64,000 nt of DNA from Isoptericola croceus. Its GTDB lineage: Bacteria; Actinomycetota; Actinomycetes; Actinomycetales; Cellulomonadaceae. Positions 45,949 to 53,567 of the stretch are shown here, in pieces (position 1 is the first letter of the stretch; each line of letters begins with the position of its first letter). Where the stretch lies: the NCBI RefSeq assembly GCF_029382255.1, contig NZ_JARLLG010000010.1, positions 62,001 to 126,000 of the forward strand. The letters run 5' to 3'. The notes beneath the pieces were generated by a model, which made no database searches, was not told where the DNA came from, and was given only the letters and a program-made list of their open reading frames with translations. The position numbers and the translations under genes were made by a program.

Positions 45949-48183
45949 ATGACGATCGCCCCCGAGTCCCGCCCGACCCTGCCGCTCACCGTCGGCCCGC
46001 ACTATGCGCGCGGCAAGCGCGCGGCCGCGACCTGCCGCTACAAGTGCGCCGATGCCTGCGCCCACCCCGCGCCGAACCTCAGCGCCAACGAGTACTTCCG
46101 CGACGTCGCGTCCAAGGCGCTGAGCCGCCGCGTGATGCTGGGCGGGATGGCCGCCGCCGCGGCCGTCGTCGTCGCGGGCGCCGAGGTGGTCGGCGCCCAG
46201 CCTGCGACCGCAGCCGGCAAGCCCGGCAAGCCGGGCAAGGGACTGGCCTTCGGCGCGATCCAGCCGCAGCCGATGGCGATCGACGACCTCGTCGTGCCCG
46301 AGGGGTACGAGTGGTCGCCCATCATCCGCTGGGGCGACCCGATCCTGCCGGGAGGGCGGGCCTTCGACGCCGCGGCCCAGACCCCGGAGAAGCAGGCCAA
46401 GCAGTTCGGCTACAACTGCGACTACCTCGACATCCTCCCCGACGACCCGAAGCACATCACCTCGATGGTGGAGACCCGTCGCGGGACCCGCGGGCTGCTG
46501 GTCGCCAACCACGAGTACACCAACCCCGGCATCATGTTCGACGGGTCCTACGACGCCGCGACGCGCCGGGCGATCGAGCGTGCGGCACACGGCATGTCGA
46601 TCGTGGAGGTCACGCGCCGCAAGGAGGGGACGCCCTGGACCTACGAGCGGATCGCGTCCCGGAACCGCCGGGTGCACATGGACACCGAGTTCGTCATCGA
46701 CGGACCTGCCGCGGGGCACGAGCTGATGCGCACGGTGGAGGACCCGACCGGGACCCGCGTGCGGGGCACCCTGAACAACTGTGCGGGAGGCACCACGCCG
46801 TGGGGCACGGTGCTCTCCGGCGAGGAGAACTTCCACGGCTACCTGCGCGTCAACGGGGCAGACCCGCGCGACGCACGCTACGGCCTGCGCGATGCCGCCA
46901 CGAGGTACGGCTGGGAGAACGACGACCCGCGCTTCGACGGCAACAACCCCGGCTACGAGAACGAGAACCACCGCTTCGGCTGGATGGTCGAGCTCGACCC
47001 GTACGACCCGGACGCGGCGCCCGTGAAGCACACGGCGATGGGCCGGTTCAAGCACGAGGGTGCGAACGTCATCCTCGCGAAGAACAAGCAAGTGGTCGCG
47101 TACATGGGCGACGACGAGCGGTTCGACTACGTGTACAAGTTCGTCTCGAAGCACGCGATGCGTCCCGGCAACAGCGCCGAGGCCCGGGCGTTCAACAAGA
47201 CGCTGCTCAGCGAGGGCGACCTGTACGTCGCACGCTTCGAGGGAAACTCCGCCGGGGAGATCGACGGCTCCGGTGCGCTGCCCTCCGACGGCGCGTTCGA
47301 CGGCACCGGCGAGTGGCTGCCGCTCGTGCTCGACGGCGAGTCGCAGGTGGACGGCATGTCGCTCGCCGAGGTGCTGGTGTTCACCCGCCTGGCGGCGGAC
47401 GCCGTCGGAGCCACCAAGATGGACCGTCCCGAGGACGTCGAGCCGAACCCCTTCACCGGACGCGTCTACGTGGCGTGCACCAACAACTCCGACCGCGGTA
47501 CCGGCACGAACGCCCCGGCGGACGAGGCCAACCCGCGCGGCTCCAACCGGCACGGTCACATCGTCGAGATGATCGAGGACGGCGGCGACCAGACGGCGAC
47601 GACCTTCACGTGGAACCTGCTCATCGTGTGCGGTGACCCCGAGGTCGACGACACGGCCTACTTCTCGGGCTTCCCGGCCGACAAGGTCTCGCCGATCTCC
47701 TGCCCGGACAACGTCGCCTTCGACACCGACGGCAACCTGTGGATCTCCACCGACGGCCAGCCGTCGAGCATCCAGAAGTGCGACGGGTTGTTCAAGGTCA
47801 CGCTCGACGGGAGGCAGCGCGGTCGGGTGGAGCAGTTCCTCTCGGTGCCCCGCAGCGCGGAGACCTGCGGTCCGCTCGTCGACGTCCGCGACTCGATGGC
47901 GTACGTCAACGTCCAGCACCCGGGCGACGACGGGTCCTTCGCCGCCCAGACGTCGTACTTCCCCGACTACCTCGCCGAGGGTGAGGAGGTGCCGGCCGGC
48001 GCATGGCGCGGACCCCGTCCGTCGACCGTCCAGGTGTTCCCCGCCGGCGCCGGCGAGAAGCCGGGCAAGGGCGGCAAGCACTCCGGACCGGGGCCGTTCC
48101 CTCCTGGCCGCGGCGGCAGGGGCAAGGGCTCGAAGAACCACGCTTCCTTCCTCCCCGAGCCGGGTGAGCAGTTCCGCAGCTGA
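45949..48183 (+). CDS. phoX: PhoX-family (DUF839) phosphatase, Tat-exported
   Basis: Secreted phosphatase of the PhoX family, which in characterised members uses iron and calcium to release phosphate from organic esters. 744 residues. A long N-region with a Cys cluster (CRYKCADACAHP, near residue 29) precedes a Tat signal (SRRVMLGGMAAAAAVVVAGA, near 59), as in other actinobacterial PhoX proteins. Conserved core segments include NHEYTNPGIMFDG, NNCAGGTTPWGTVLSGEENF and RVYVACTNNSDRG. Odd features are a PGKPGK motif after the signal and a basic Gly/Lys/Pro-rich C-terminal tail of about 50 residues that may bind the wall. Confidence 0.92.
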   Translation: MTIAPESRPTLPLTVGPHYARGKRAAATCRYKCADACAHPAPNLSANEYFRDVASKALSRRVMLGGMAAAAAVVVAGAEVVGAQPATAAGKPGKPGKGLAFGAIQPQPMAIDDLVVPEGYEWSPIIRWGDPILPGGRAFDAAAQTPEKQAKQFGYNCDYLDILPDDPKHITSMVETRRGTRGLLVANHEYTNPGIMFDGSYDAATRRAIERAAHGMSIVEVTRRKEGTPWTYERIASRNRRVHMDTEFVIDGPAAGHELMRTVEDPTGTRVRGTLNNCAGGTTPWGTVLSGEENFHGYLRVNGADPRDARYGLRDAATRYGWENDDPRFDGNNPGYENENHRFGWMVELDPYDPDAAPVKHTAMGRFKHEGANVILAKNKQVVAYMGDDERFDYVYKFVSKHAMRPGNSAEARAFNKTLLSEGDLYVARFEGNSAGEIDGSGALPSDGAFDGTGEWLPLVLDGESQVDGMSLAEVLVFTRLAADAVGATKMDRPEDVEPNPFTGRVYVACTNNSDRGTGTNAPADEANPRGSNRHGHIVEMIEDGGDQTATTFTWNLLIVCGDPEVDDTAYFSGFPADKVSPISCPDNVAFDTDGNLWISTDGQPSSIQKCDGLFKVTLDGRQRGRVEQFLSVPRSAETCGPLVDVRDSMAYVNVQHPGDDGSFAAQTSYFPDYLAEGEEVPAGAWRGPRPSTVQVFPAGAGEKPGKGGKHSGPGPFPPGRGGRGKGSKNHASFLPEPGEQFRS

Positions 48184-48244
48184 CAGCCCACCGAGGTAGC
48201 CGGGTGTCGACGGGCGGGATGAGAACCGCACTCGGCGTGGTTCG

Positions 48245-48250
48245 TAGACT
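48245..48250 (+). promoter_or_regulatory. -10 box of the cysteine desulfurase gene (leaderless type)
   Basis: TAGACT is followed by eight bases and GTG at 48259. An ATG at 48253 is only two bases from the box and would lie upstream of the expected transcription start. Confidence 0.45.
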
Positions 48251-48258
48251 TGATGACC

Positions 48259-49494
48259 GTGACACCCGCCGAGGCGCCCGGCGCCTACCTCGATCATGCC
48301 GCCACGACACCCATGTCGTCGGCGGCGCTCGAGGCTTTCGTCGCCGAGGCCGGCCGGACCGGGAACGCCTCGTCCCTGCACTCGGCGGGCCGGGCCGCGC
48401 GCCGCACCGTGGAGGAGTCCAGGGAGACGGTCGCGGCCGCGCTCGGCGCCCGCCCCAGCGAGGTGATCTTCACCGGCGGGGGTACCGAGGCGGACAACCT
48501 GGCGGTCAAGGGCATCTTCTGGGGGCGTCGCACGCAGAACCCGCAGCGGACCCGTGTGCTGGTCTCCGCCGTGGAGCACCACGCCGTGCTGGACCCGGCC
48601 TTCTGGCTGGCCGGCCACGCCGGGGCGGAGATCACCCTGCTGCCGGTCGACGGCGAGGGTCGGGTCGACCTCGACGCCCTGCGTGCCGAGCTGGCCGCCC
48701 ACGCGGACGAGGTCGCGCTGGTCTCCGTCATGTGGGCCAACAACGAGGTCGGCACCGTCCAGCCCGTCCGCGACGTGGCCCGGATCGCTCACAAGCACGG
48801 CGTGCCCGTGCACACGGACGCTGTCCAGGCCGTGGGGCAGGTCGAGGTCGACTTCGCCGCCTCCGGCGTCGACGCCCTGACCGTGACCGGCCACAAGCTG
48901 GGCGGGCCGGTGGGCGTCGGCGCGCTGCTCGCCCGGCGCGACCTGCCGCTCGAGGCCGTCTCGCACGGCGGCGGCCAGGAGCGTGGCGTGCGGTCCGGCA
49001 CGCTCGACGTCGCCGCGATCCGCGCGTTCGCCGTCGCCCTGCGCGAGGCGGTCGCGTCCCGCGAGGAGCGCGCCGCCGTCCTGTCCACGCTGCGCGACGA
49101 GCTCGTCGCCGGTGTGCGCCGCGTGGTGCCCGACGCCGTGCTGCGTGGCCCCGACCCGGCGGCCGGCGGGCCGTCCGACCCACCCGCTCGCCTACCCGCC
49201 AACGCGCACTTCACGTTCCCGGGCGCCGAGGGCGACTCGCTGCTCTATCTGCTGGACTCCGCCGGGGTCCAGGCGTCCACCGGGTCGGCGTGCCAGGCCG
49301 GTGTGCCACAGCCCAGCCACGTGCTGCTGGCCATGGGGGTCAGTGAGACGGACGCCCGCGGGGCGCTGCGGTTCTCGCTCGGAGCCACGTCCACCCGCGA
49401 CGACGTCGACCGGCTCCTCGCGGCGCTGCCCGTGGTGGCCGACCGCGCCCGGGCCGCGGGTCTCGTCGCGGCACGACCAGGAGGTGTCGCATGA
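48259..49494 (+). CDS. iscS: Cysteine desulfurase (NifS/IscS type)
   Basis: PLP enzyme that takes sulfur from cysteine, here most likely for MnmA-dependent tRNA thiolation and possibly Fe-S cluster and MoaD sulfur supply. 411 residues. [10 protein letters not shown] opens the chain; VEHHAVLD near residue 105, the PLP lysine in [16 protein letters not shown] (about 210), [14 protein letters not shown] and the sulfur-accepting Cys loop STGSACQAG (about 340) are all present. The GTG at 48259 is preferred for its position after the -10 box. mnmA overlaps its stop by four bases. Confidence 0.93.
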   Translation: MTPAEAPGAYLDHAATTPMSSAALEAFVAEAGRTGNASSLHSAGRAARRTVEESRETVAAALGARPSEVIFTGGGTEADNLAVKGIFWGRRTQNPQRTRVLVSAVEHHAVLDPAFWLAGHAGAEITLLPVDGEGRVDLDALRAELAAHADEVALVSVMWANNEVGTVQPVRDVARIAHKHGVPVHTDAVQAVGQVEVDFAASGVDALTVTGHKLGGPVGVGALLARRDLPLEAVSHGGGQERGVRSGTLDVAAIRAFAVALREAVASREERAAVLSTLRDELVAGVRRVVPDAVLRGPDPAAGGPSDPPARLPANAHFTFPGAEGDSLLYLLDSAGVQASTGSACQAGVPQPSHVLLAMGVSETDARGALRFSLGATSTRDDVDRLLAALPVVADRARAAGLVAARPGGVA

Positions 49495-50624
49495 GGGTGC
49501 TCGCCGCCATGTCCGGCGGGGTCGACTCCGCCGTCGCCGCAGCGCTCGCCGTCGAGGCGGGCCACGACGTCGTCGGCGTCCACATGGCCCTGAGCCGCAA
49601 CCGCGACCAGTTCCGCACCGGCTCGCGCGGCTGCTGCTCCATCGAGGACGCGGGGGACGCGCGCCGCGCCGCCGACGTGCTCGGCATCCCGTACTACGTG
49701 TGGGACCTGTCCGAGACCTTCGAGGAGACGGTCGTCGCAGACTTCCTGTCCGAGTACTCCGCGGGCCGCACCCCGAACCCGTGCGTGCGCTGCAACGAGC
49801 ACATCAAGTTCGAGGCGCTGCTGGACAAGGCGACCGCGCTCGGCTTCGACGCCGTCGCCACCGGTCACTACGCGCGGATCGAGACCGCCGGGGACGGCAC
49901 CCGTGAGCTGCACCGCTCGCCGAACGATGCCAAGGACCAGTCCTACGTGCTGGCGGTCATGGGGCCGGAGCGCCTGGAGCGGTCGCTGTTCCCGCTCGGA
50001 GGGTTCGCCACCAAGGACGAGGTGCGGGCGGAGGCCGAACGGCGTGGGCTCTCGGTCAGCGCGAAGCCGGACTCCTACGACATCTGCTTCGTGGCCGACG
50101 GCGACACCCGCGGATTCCTGCGCTCACGCCTCGGGGAGCAGCCCGGGCAGGTGCGCGACACCGACGGCAACGTCGTGGGGGAGCACCAGGGGGCGTACGC
50201 CTACACGGTCGGCCAGCGCAAGGGCCTCGGCCTCGGCCGGCCGGCAGCGGACGGCAAGGCCCGGTACGTCGTCGACGTGGACACGGGCTCGAACACCGTC
50301 GTCGTCGGCCCTGCCGAGCTGTTGAGCGTGGACCGCATCGCGGGGGACAAAGCCGTCTGGCTCGCTCCGCCCACGGTCGACTGGACCACGTGCGAGGTAC
50401 AGATCAGGGCCCACGGCCGGGCGGTCCCGGCACAGGTTCGGGCCGCGGCTGCCTCAGGGGCCGACGGCGGCACGGACGGCCTGGAGGTCCGTCTCGGCGA
50501 GTCGTTGCGTGGCGTCGCGGCGGGGCAGTCGGTCGTCGTCTACCGCGGGACGCAGGTGCTCGGCCAGGCCACCGTCACCCGTGCCTGGCGTGACGCGCCG
50601 GCCGGTGCGCCGGTCCGCGCATGA
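49491..50624 (+). CDS. mnmA: tRNA-specific 2-thiouridylase MnmA
   Basis: Adds sulfur to U34 of tRNAs for Lys, Glu and Gln. 377 residues. The PP-loop is [16 protein letters not shown] (residue 4), the first catalytic Cys is in [15 protein letters not shown] (about 101), the second in [15 protein letters not shown] (about 200), and GQRKGLGLG lies in the C-terminal half. It is coupled to the desulfurase upstream and by ATGA to the following unknown gene. Confidence 0.96.
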   Translation: MRVLAAMSGGVDSAVAAALAVEAGHDVVGVHMALSRNRDQFRTGSRGCCSIEDAGDARRAADVLGIPYYVWDLSETFEETVVADFLSEYSAGRTPNPCVRCNEHIKFEALLDKATALGFDAVATGHYARIETAGDGTRELHRSPNDAKDQSYVLAVMGPERLERSLFPLGGFATKDEVRAEAERRGLSVSAKPDSYDICFVADGDTRGFLRSRLGEQPGQVRDTDGNVVGEHQGAYAYTVGQRKGLGLGRPAADGKARYVVDVDTGSNTVVVGPAELLSVDRIAGDKAVWLAPPTVDWTTCEVQIRAHGRAVPAQVRAAAASGADGGTDGLEVRLGESLRGVAAGQSVVVYRGTQVLGQATVTRAWRDAPAGAPVRA

Positions 50625-51214
50625 CGGCGGTCAGCAGTCAGGGCCCCAGGCCCGGTGCTGAACGGGCCGCGATCGTCGTCCCTGAGTGGGAGCGGTGGGA
50701 GGTGCGCACCTTCTACCTTCGGCGGATGGTCTATGACCTTGAGGATCTCGTGGCCCGTCCGGCCGCCTACGGGATCGATCTCGTGACGCAGGAGGAGGAG
50801 GCTCGGGACTACTTCCTCAGCCTGCCGGCCGACGAACGGATCTGGGCCGAGGGGTATCTTGAGCTCTCGATCGGTGGCACCCGCCTGTTCGGGCCGCGGG
50901 AGTGGGACTATGTGGACCAGATCTGGCACATTCTGGTGCAGGTCGGTCTCGATCTGATCGACGAGGGATCGGCCGATCACGTGTTTCCCGACCAGTCGAT
51001 GCCGATCTGTGCTCGTGTTCCTGAGGGCGACCCGAAACAGGTTCTCTTCACGGTGGTGGACACCACGGTTCGTCTGGAGCGCAAACTCTTCCTGTTCCAG
51101 CTCGCGGAGAGCGCCCTGTGGTTCTACGAGTGGCACCGTCGGGTCACGGGTGACCCGATGACCACCTATCGGGAAGACGCGGAGCGAGTCCGCGCGGCAG
51201 CGCTGGCATGGTGA
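50621..51214 (+). CDS. Unknown protein, paralogue A of a duplicated pair
   Basis: I do not recognise the family. 197 residues. About four of five residues match the gene at 52426-52971, from the shared motif PxWERW onward, including [42 protein letters not shown] and [13 protein letters not shown]. It is soluble and acidic, with no Cys except in PICARV. The first 20 residues ([16 protein letters not shown]) do not match the paralogue but do match the N-terminus of the MetE-like protein encoded downstream, so the gene has captured the start of a lost MetE-like copy. The ATG overlaps the mnmA stop. Confidence 0.8.
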   Translation: MTAVSSQGPRPGAERAAIVVPEWERWEVRTFYLRRMVYDLEDLVARPAAYGIDLVTQEEEARDYFLSLPADERIWAEGYLELSIGGTRLFGPREWDYVDQIWHILVQVGLDLIDEGSADHVFPDQSMPICARVPEGDPKQVLFTVVDTTVRLERKLFLFQLAESALWFYEWHRRVTGDPMTTYREDAERVRAAALAW

Positions 51215-51255
51215 GCGGCACCGAGGTGACCGACGGTGCGGGTCGGTATCGCAGG

Positions 51256-51363
51256 TAGTCTCCCGATGTGAGCACCTCGACCACGTTCCGTGAGACATCG
51301 GCGCCCGACAGCCCCCGCAGCGGGCGCGCCCTCGGACCGACCTTCCGGGTGGGGCAGGCGTGA
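51256..51363 (+). pseudogene. Remnant promoter and 5' end of a GNAT acetyltransferase gene
   Basis: TAGTCT at 51256 and the GTG at 51268 reproduce, with one change over about 28 bases, the promoter and first codons of the acetyltransferase gene at 53027-53053. The residual 31-codon frame (MSTSTTFRETSAPDS...) then diverges and stops at 51363, overlapping the start of the MetE-like gene. It may still supply a promoter for that gene. Confidence 0.7.
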
Positions 51364-52397
51364 CGGCGGTCAGCGGCCACGGACCGTGGCCGGGTGGCGA
51401 GCGGGACGTGCTCGAGGCGCAGCAGACCGTCCTCGGGGACCTGGCGGACCTGCCGACCGGCGTCGACGCCGTCCCGTTCCTCGCCCAGCTCACGGAGCGC
51501 GGTCCCGGGGCCGCCTCGACAGGTCGCACCGCGACCCTCCTGGCCGAGATGCCCGCCGAGCTCGGTCCGCACGGCTGGAAGCTCACCGACCGCCCGGGTG
51601 CGGACGAACGTCGTGCGCGGGCCTTCCTCCGCGAGGACCTCGGGGCGCTGGCCATCGCCGCCTACGGGTACGCGGGTCCGTTGGCCGTCGAGGTCACGGG
51701 ACCGTGGACCCTCGCCGCCGAGCTGTGGTCGGCCCGCGGCGACCGGGTGCTGGCCGACGCCGGTGCGCGAGCCGACCTGGCGCTGGCGCTCGCGACGGGC
51801 CTGCGCGAGCACGTGGCCGAGGTGCTTGGCCAGGTGCCCGGCGCCGAGGTCGTGGTCCAGCTCGCCGAGCCCCTGCTGGGGCAGGTGCATGCGGGCGTGC
51901 TGCCCACGTTCTCCGGCTACTCGCGGATCCGCGGAGTCGACGGACCCGAGGTGGTCGAGGGCCTGCGCCCGGTGATCCAGGCCGTGCACGACGTCGGCGC
52001 GACGGCCGTGGTGCACCTCGGCGGCACCTGGGTGGGCATCCCACCCGTCGTGCTGGCCGGGGCCGACGGGATCGGGCTGGACCTGTCGGCGGTCGGTCCG
52101 GGCGGCTGGAACGAGCGGGCGTGGGAGCTGGTCGCCCGAGCGACCGAGCGGGAGGTGGCGCTCTGGGCCGGCCTGCCGCCCGCCACGGTCTCGCAGTGTG
52201 CAGGTGCTCAGCTCGGTGAGCTGGCCCAGCTCGTGGCCGAGCCGTGGCGTCGGATCGGGTTGCCGGCCGCAGGCCTGGGGGCTCTCACGCTGCTCGCGGC
52301 GCCCCGCACGGAACCGGCGAGCGTCGATGCCCACCGGGCCGGGATCGCCAACCTGGGCCGGGTCGCGGAGTCGCTCGCCGAGCGTGCGGCCGCCTGA
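51360..52397 (+). CDS. MetE C-terminal-like (cobalamin-independent methionine synthase fold) protein
   Basis: 345 residues with the TIM-barrel fold of the MetE C-terminal half and uroporphyrinogen decarboxylase relatives (EVTGPWTLAAELWSARGDRV, VVQLAEPLLGQVHAGVLPTF). The His-x-Cys zinc motif of MetE is replaced by VHLGGTW, and the second zinc Cys is not found, so methionine synthesis is doubtful. This gene typically stands between mnmA and ligA in actinobacteria; its true role is unknown to me. The GTG at 51360 overlaps the stop of the remnant frame (GTGA). Confidence 0.75.
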   Translation: MTAVSGHGPWPGGERDVLEAQQTVLGDLADLPTGVDAVPFLAQLTERGPGAASTGRTATLLAEMPAELGPHGWKLTDRPGADERRARAFLREDLGALAIAAYGYAGPLAVEVTGPWTLAAELWSARGDRVLADAGARADLALALATGLREHVAEVLGQVPGAEVVVQLAEPLLGQVHAGVLPTFSGYSRIRGVDGPEVVEGLRPVIQAVHDVGATAVVHLGGTWVGIPPVVLAGADGIGLDLSAVGPGGWNERAWELVARATEREVALWAGLPPATVSQCAGAQLGELAQLVAEPWRRIGLPAAGLGALTLLAAPRTEPASVDAHRAGIANLGRVAESLAERAAA

Positions 52398-52425
52398 GCG
52401 CGCTGACTCCCTCGAGCGGGCGGGG

Positions 52426-52971
52426 GTGAACGCCGTCCCCGCGTGGGAGCGGTGGGTCGTGCGTACCTTCTACCTGCGACGGCCGGTCCTCGATCTCGAG
52501 GATCTCGTCGCTCGTCCCGCGCACTACGGGATCGACCTCGTGACGCAGGAGGCGGAGGCTCGGGATTACTTCCTCGGGCTCCCGGTGGACGAGAGGATCT
52601 GGACCGAGGGGTACCTGGAGCTGTCGATCGGCGGTACGCCGCTGTTCGGTCCGCGCGAGTGGGACTATGTCGACCAGCTCTGGCACACGCTCGTACAGGT
52701 CGGTCTGGACCTGGTGGACGAGGGAGGCGCCGAACACATCTTCCCGGACCAATCGATGCCGATCTGTGCTCGCGTGCCCCGGCGTGAGCCGGGACGGGTT
52801 CTCCTCACGGTCAGGGACACCACGGTGCGGGTCGAGCGTCGAGCCTTCCTCCTCCAGCTCGCGGAGCACGCTCTGTGGTTCTACGACTGGCACCGCCGGG
52901 TGACCGGGGACCTGATGAGCACCTACCGAGCGGACGCGGAGCGGGTGCGAGCGGCGGCTGAGGAATGGTGA
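52426..52971 (+). CDS. Unknown protein, paralogue B of a duplicated pair
   Basis: 181 residues, no recognised family. It is homologous to 50621-51214 from residue 3 on, and the most conserved blocks are [39 protein letters not shown] and [12 protein letters not shown]-like [14 protein letters not shown]. Their strong conservation suggests a constrained, functional fold. The GTG at 52426 is chosen because homology begins immediately after it; a GTG at 52384 overlapping the MetE-like gene is possible. The next promoter (53027) lies 55 bases beyond the stop. Confidence 0.75.
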   Translation: MNAVPAWERWVVRTFYLRRPVLDLEDLVARPAHYGIDLVTQEAEARDYFLGLPVDERIWTEGYLELSIGGTPLFGPREWDYVDQLWHTLVQVGLDLVDEGGAEHIFPDQSMPICARVPRREPGRVLLTVRDTTVRVERRAFLLQLAEHALWFYDWHRRVTGDLMSTYRADAERVRAAAEEW

Positions 52972-53026
52972 GGTCCGCGGCGCCTGCCGAACGGCGGCGT
53001 CCCACGGCACGGGTTCTCGACGCGGG

Positions 53027-53032
53027 TAGTCT
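53027..53032 (+). promoter_or_regulatory. -10 box of the GNAT acetyltransferase gene (leaderless type)
   Basis: TAGTCT is followed by six bases and the GTG at 53039. The same box, spacing and first codons recur at 51256-51282. Confidence 0.5.
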
Positions 53033-53038
53033 CCCGGT

Positions 53039-53542
53039 GTGAGCACCTCGACCCGGGTCCGTGAGGCGACTGCGGACGACTGGTCCGGCATCTGGCGGGT
53101 GCTGGAACCGGCGTTGCGGGCGGGGGAGACCTATACCTACCCGCGCGACATCACCGAGGACGAGGCGCGGACGGCCTGGATGCTGCCCGTGCCCGCCCGG
53201 GTCCTCGTCGCGGTCGACGACGTCACCGGTGAGGTGCTCGGCATCGCGAAGTACCTGCCCAACCATCCCGGTGCGGGTGCCCACGTGGCGAACGCGAGCT
53301 TCGTCGTCGGGCAGGAGGCCGCGGGGCGCCGTGTGGGCCGTGCGCTCGCCGAGGCGGTGCTCGAGGGGGCGAAGGCGGACGGCTACCGGGCGATGCAGTT
53401 CAACGCCGTGGTCGAGACGAACGAGCGCGCTGTGCGCCTCTGGCGCTCGCTCGGGTTCGAGGTCCTCGCGACGGTGCCAGAGGCGTTCGACCATCCCGCG
53501 CGAGGCCTGGTCGGCCTGCACGTCATGCACCGCGTGCTCTGA
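53039..53542 (+). CDS. GNAT-family N-acetyltransferase
   Basis: Transfers an acetyl group from acetyl-CoA to an unidentified amine. 167 residues: VREATADDWSGIWRVLEP at the start, the acetyl-CoA loop in VVGQEAAGRRVGRALAEAVL (about residue 88-107) and the C-terminal NERAVRLWRSLGFEV motif. It is probably a leaderless message. It converges on the prolyl oligopeptidase with 25 bases between stops. Confidence 0.9.
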   Translation: MSTSTRVREATADDWSGIWRVLEPALRAGETYTYPRDITEDEARTAWMLPVPARVLVAVDDVTGEVLGIAKYLPNHPGAGAHVANASFVVGQEAAGRRVGRALAEAVLEGAKADGYRAMQFNAVVETNERAVRLWRSLGFEVLATVPEAFDHPARGLVGLHVMHRVL

Positions 53543-53567
53543 GGACGGCGGTCCACGCCGGGCGGGC

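Noticed and set aside
45544-48966. Long minus-strand open frame antisense to phoX and neighbours
   Set aside because: Low-complexity Arg/Gly/Val-rich product without motifs; the plus strand carries phoX, the moaE domain and iscS.
51268-51363. An independent small protein gene
   Set aside because: Promoter and first codons copy the GNAT gene start, so it is better explained as a duplication remnant, although translation cannot be excluded.
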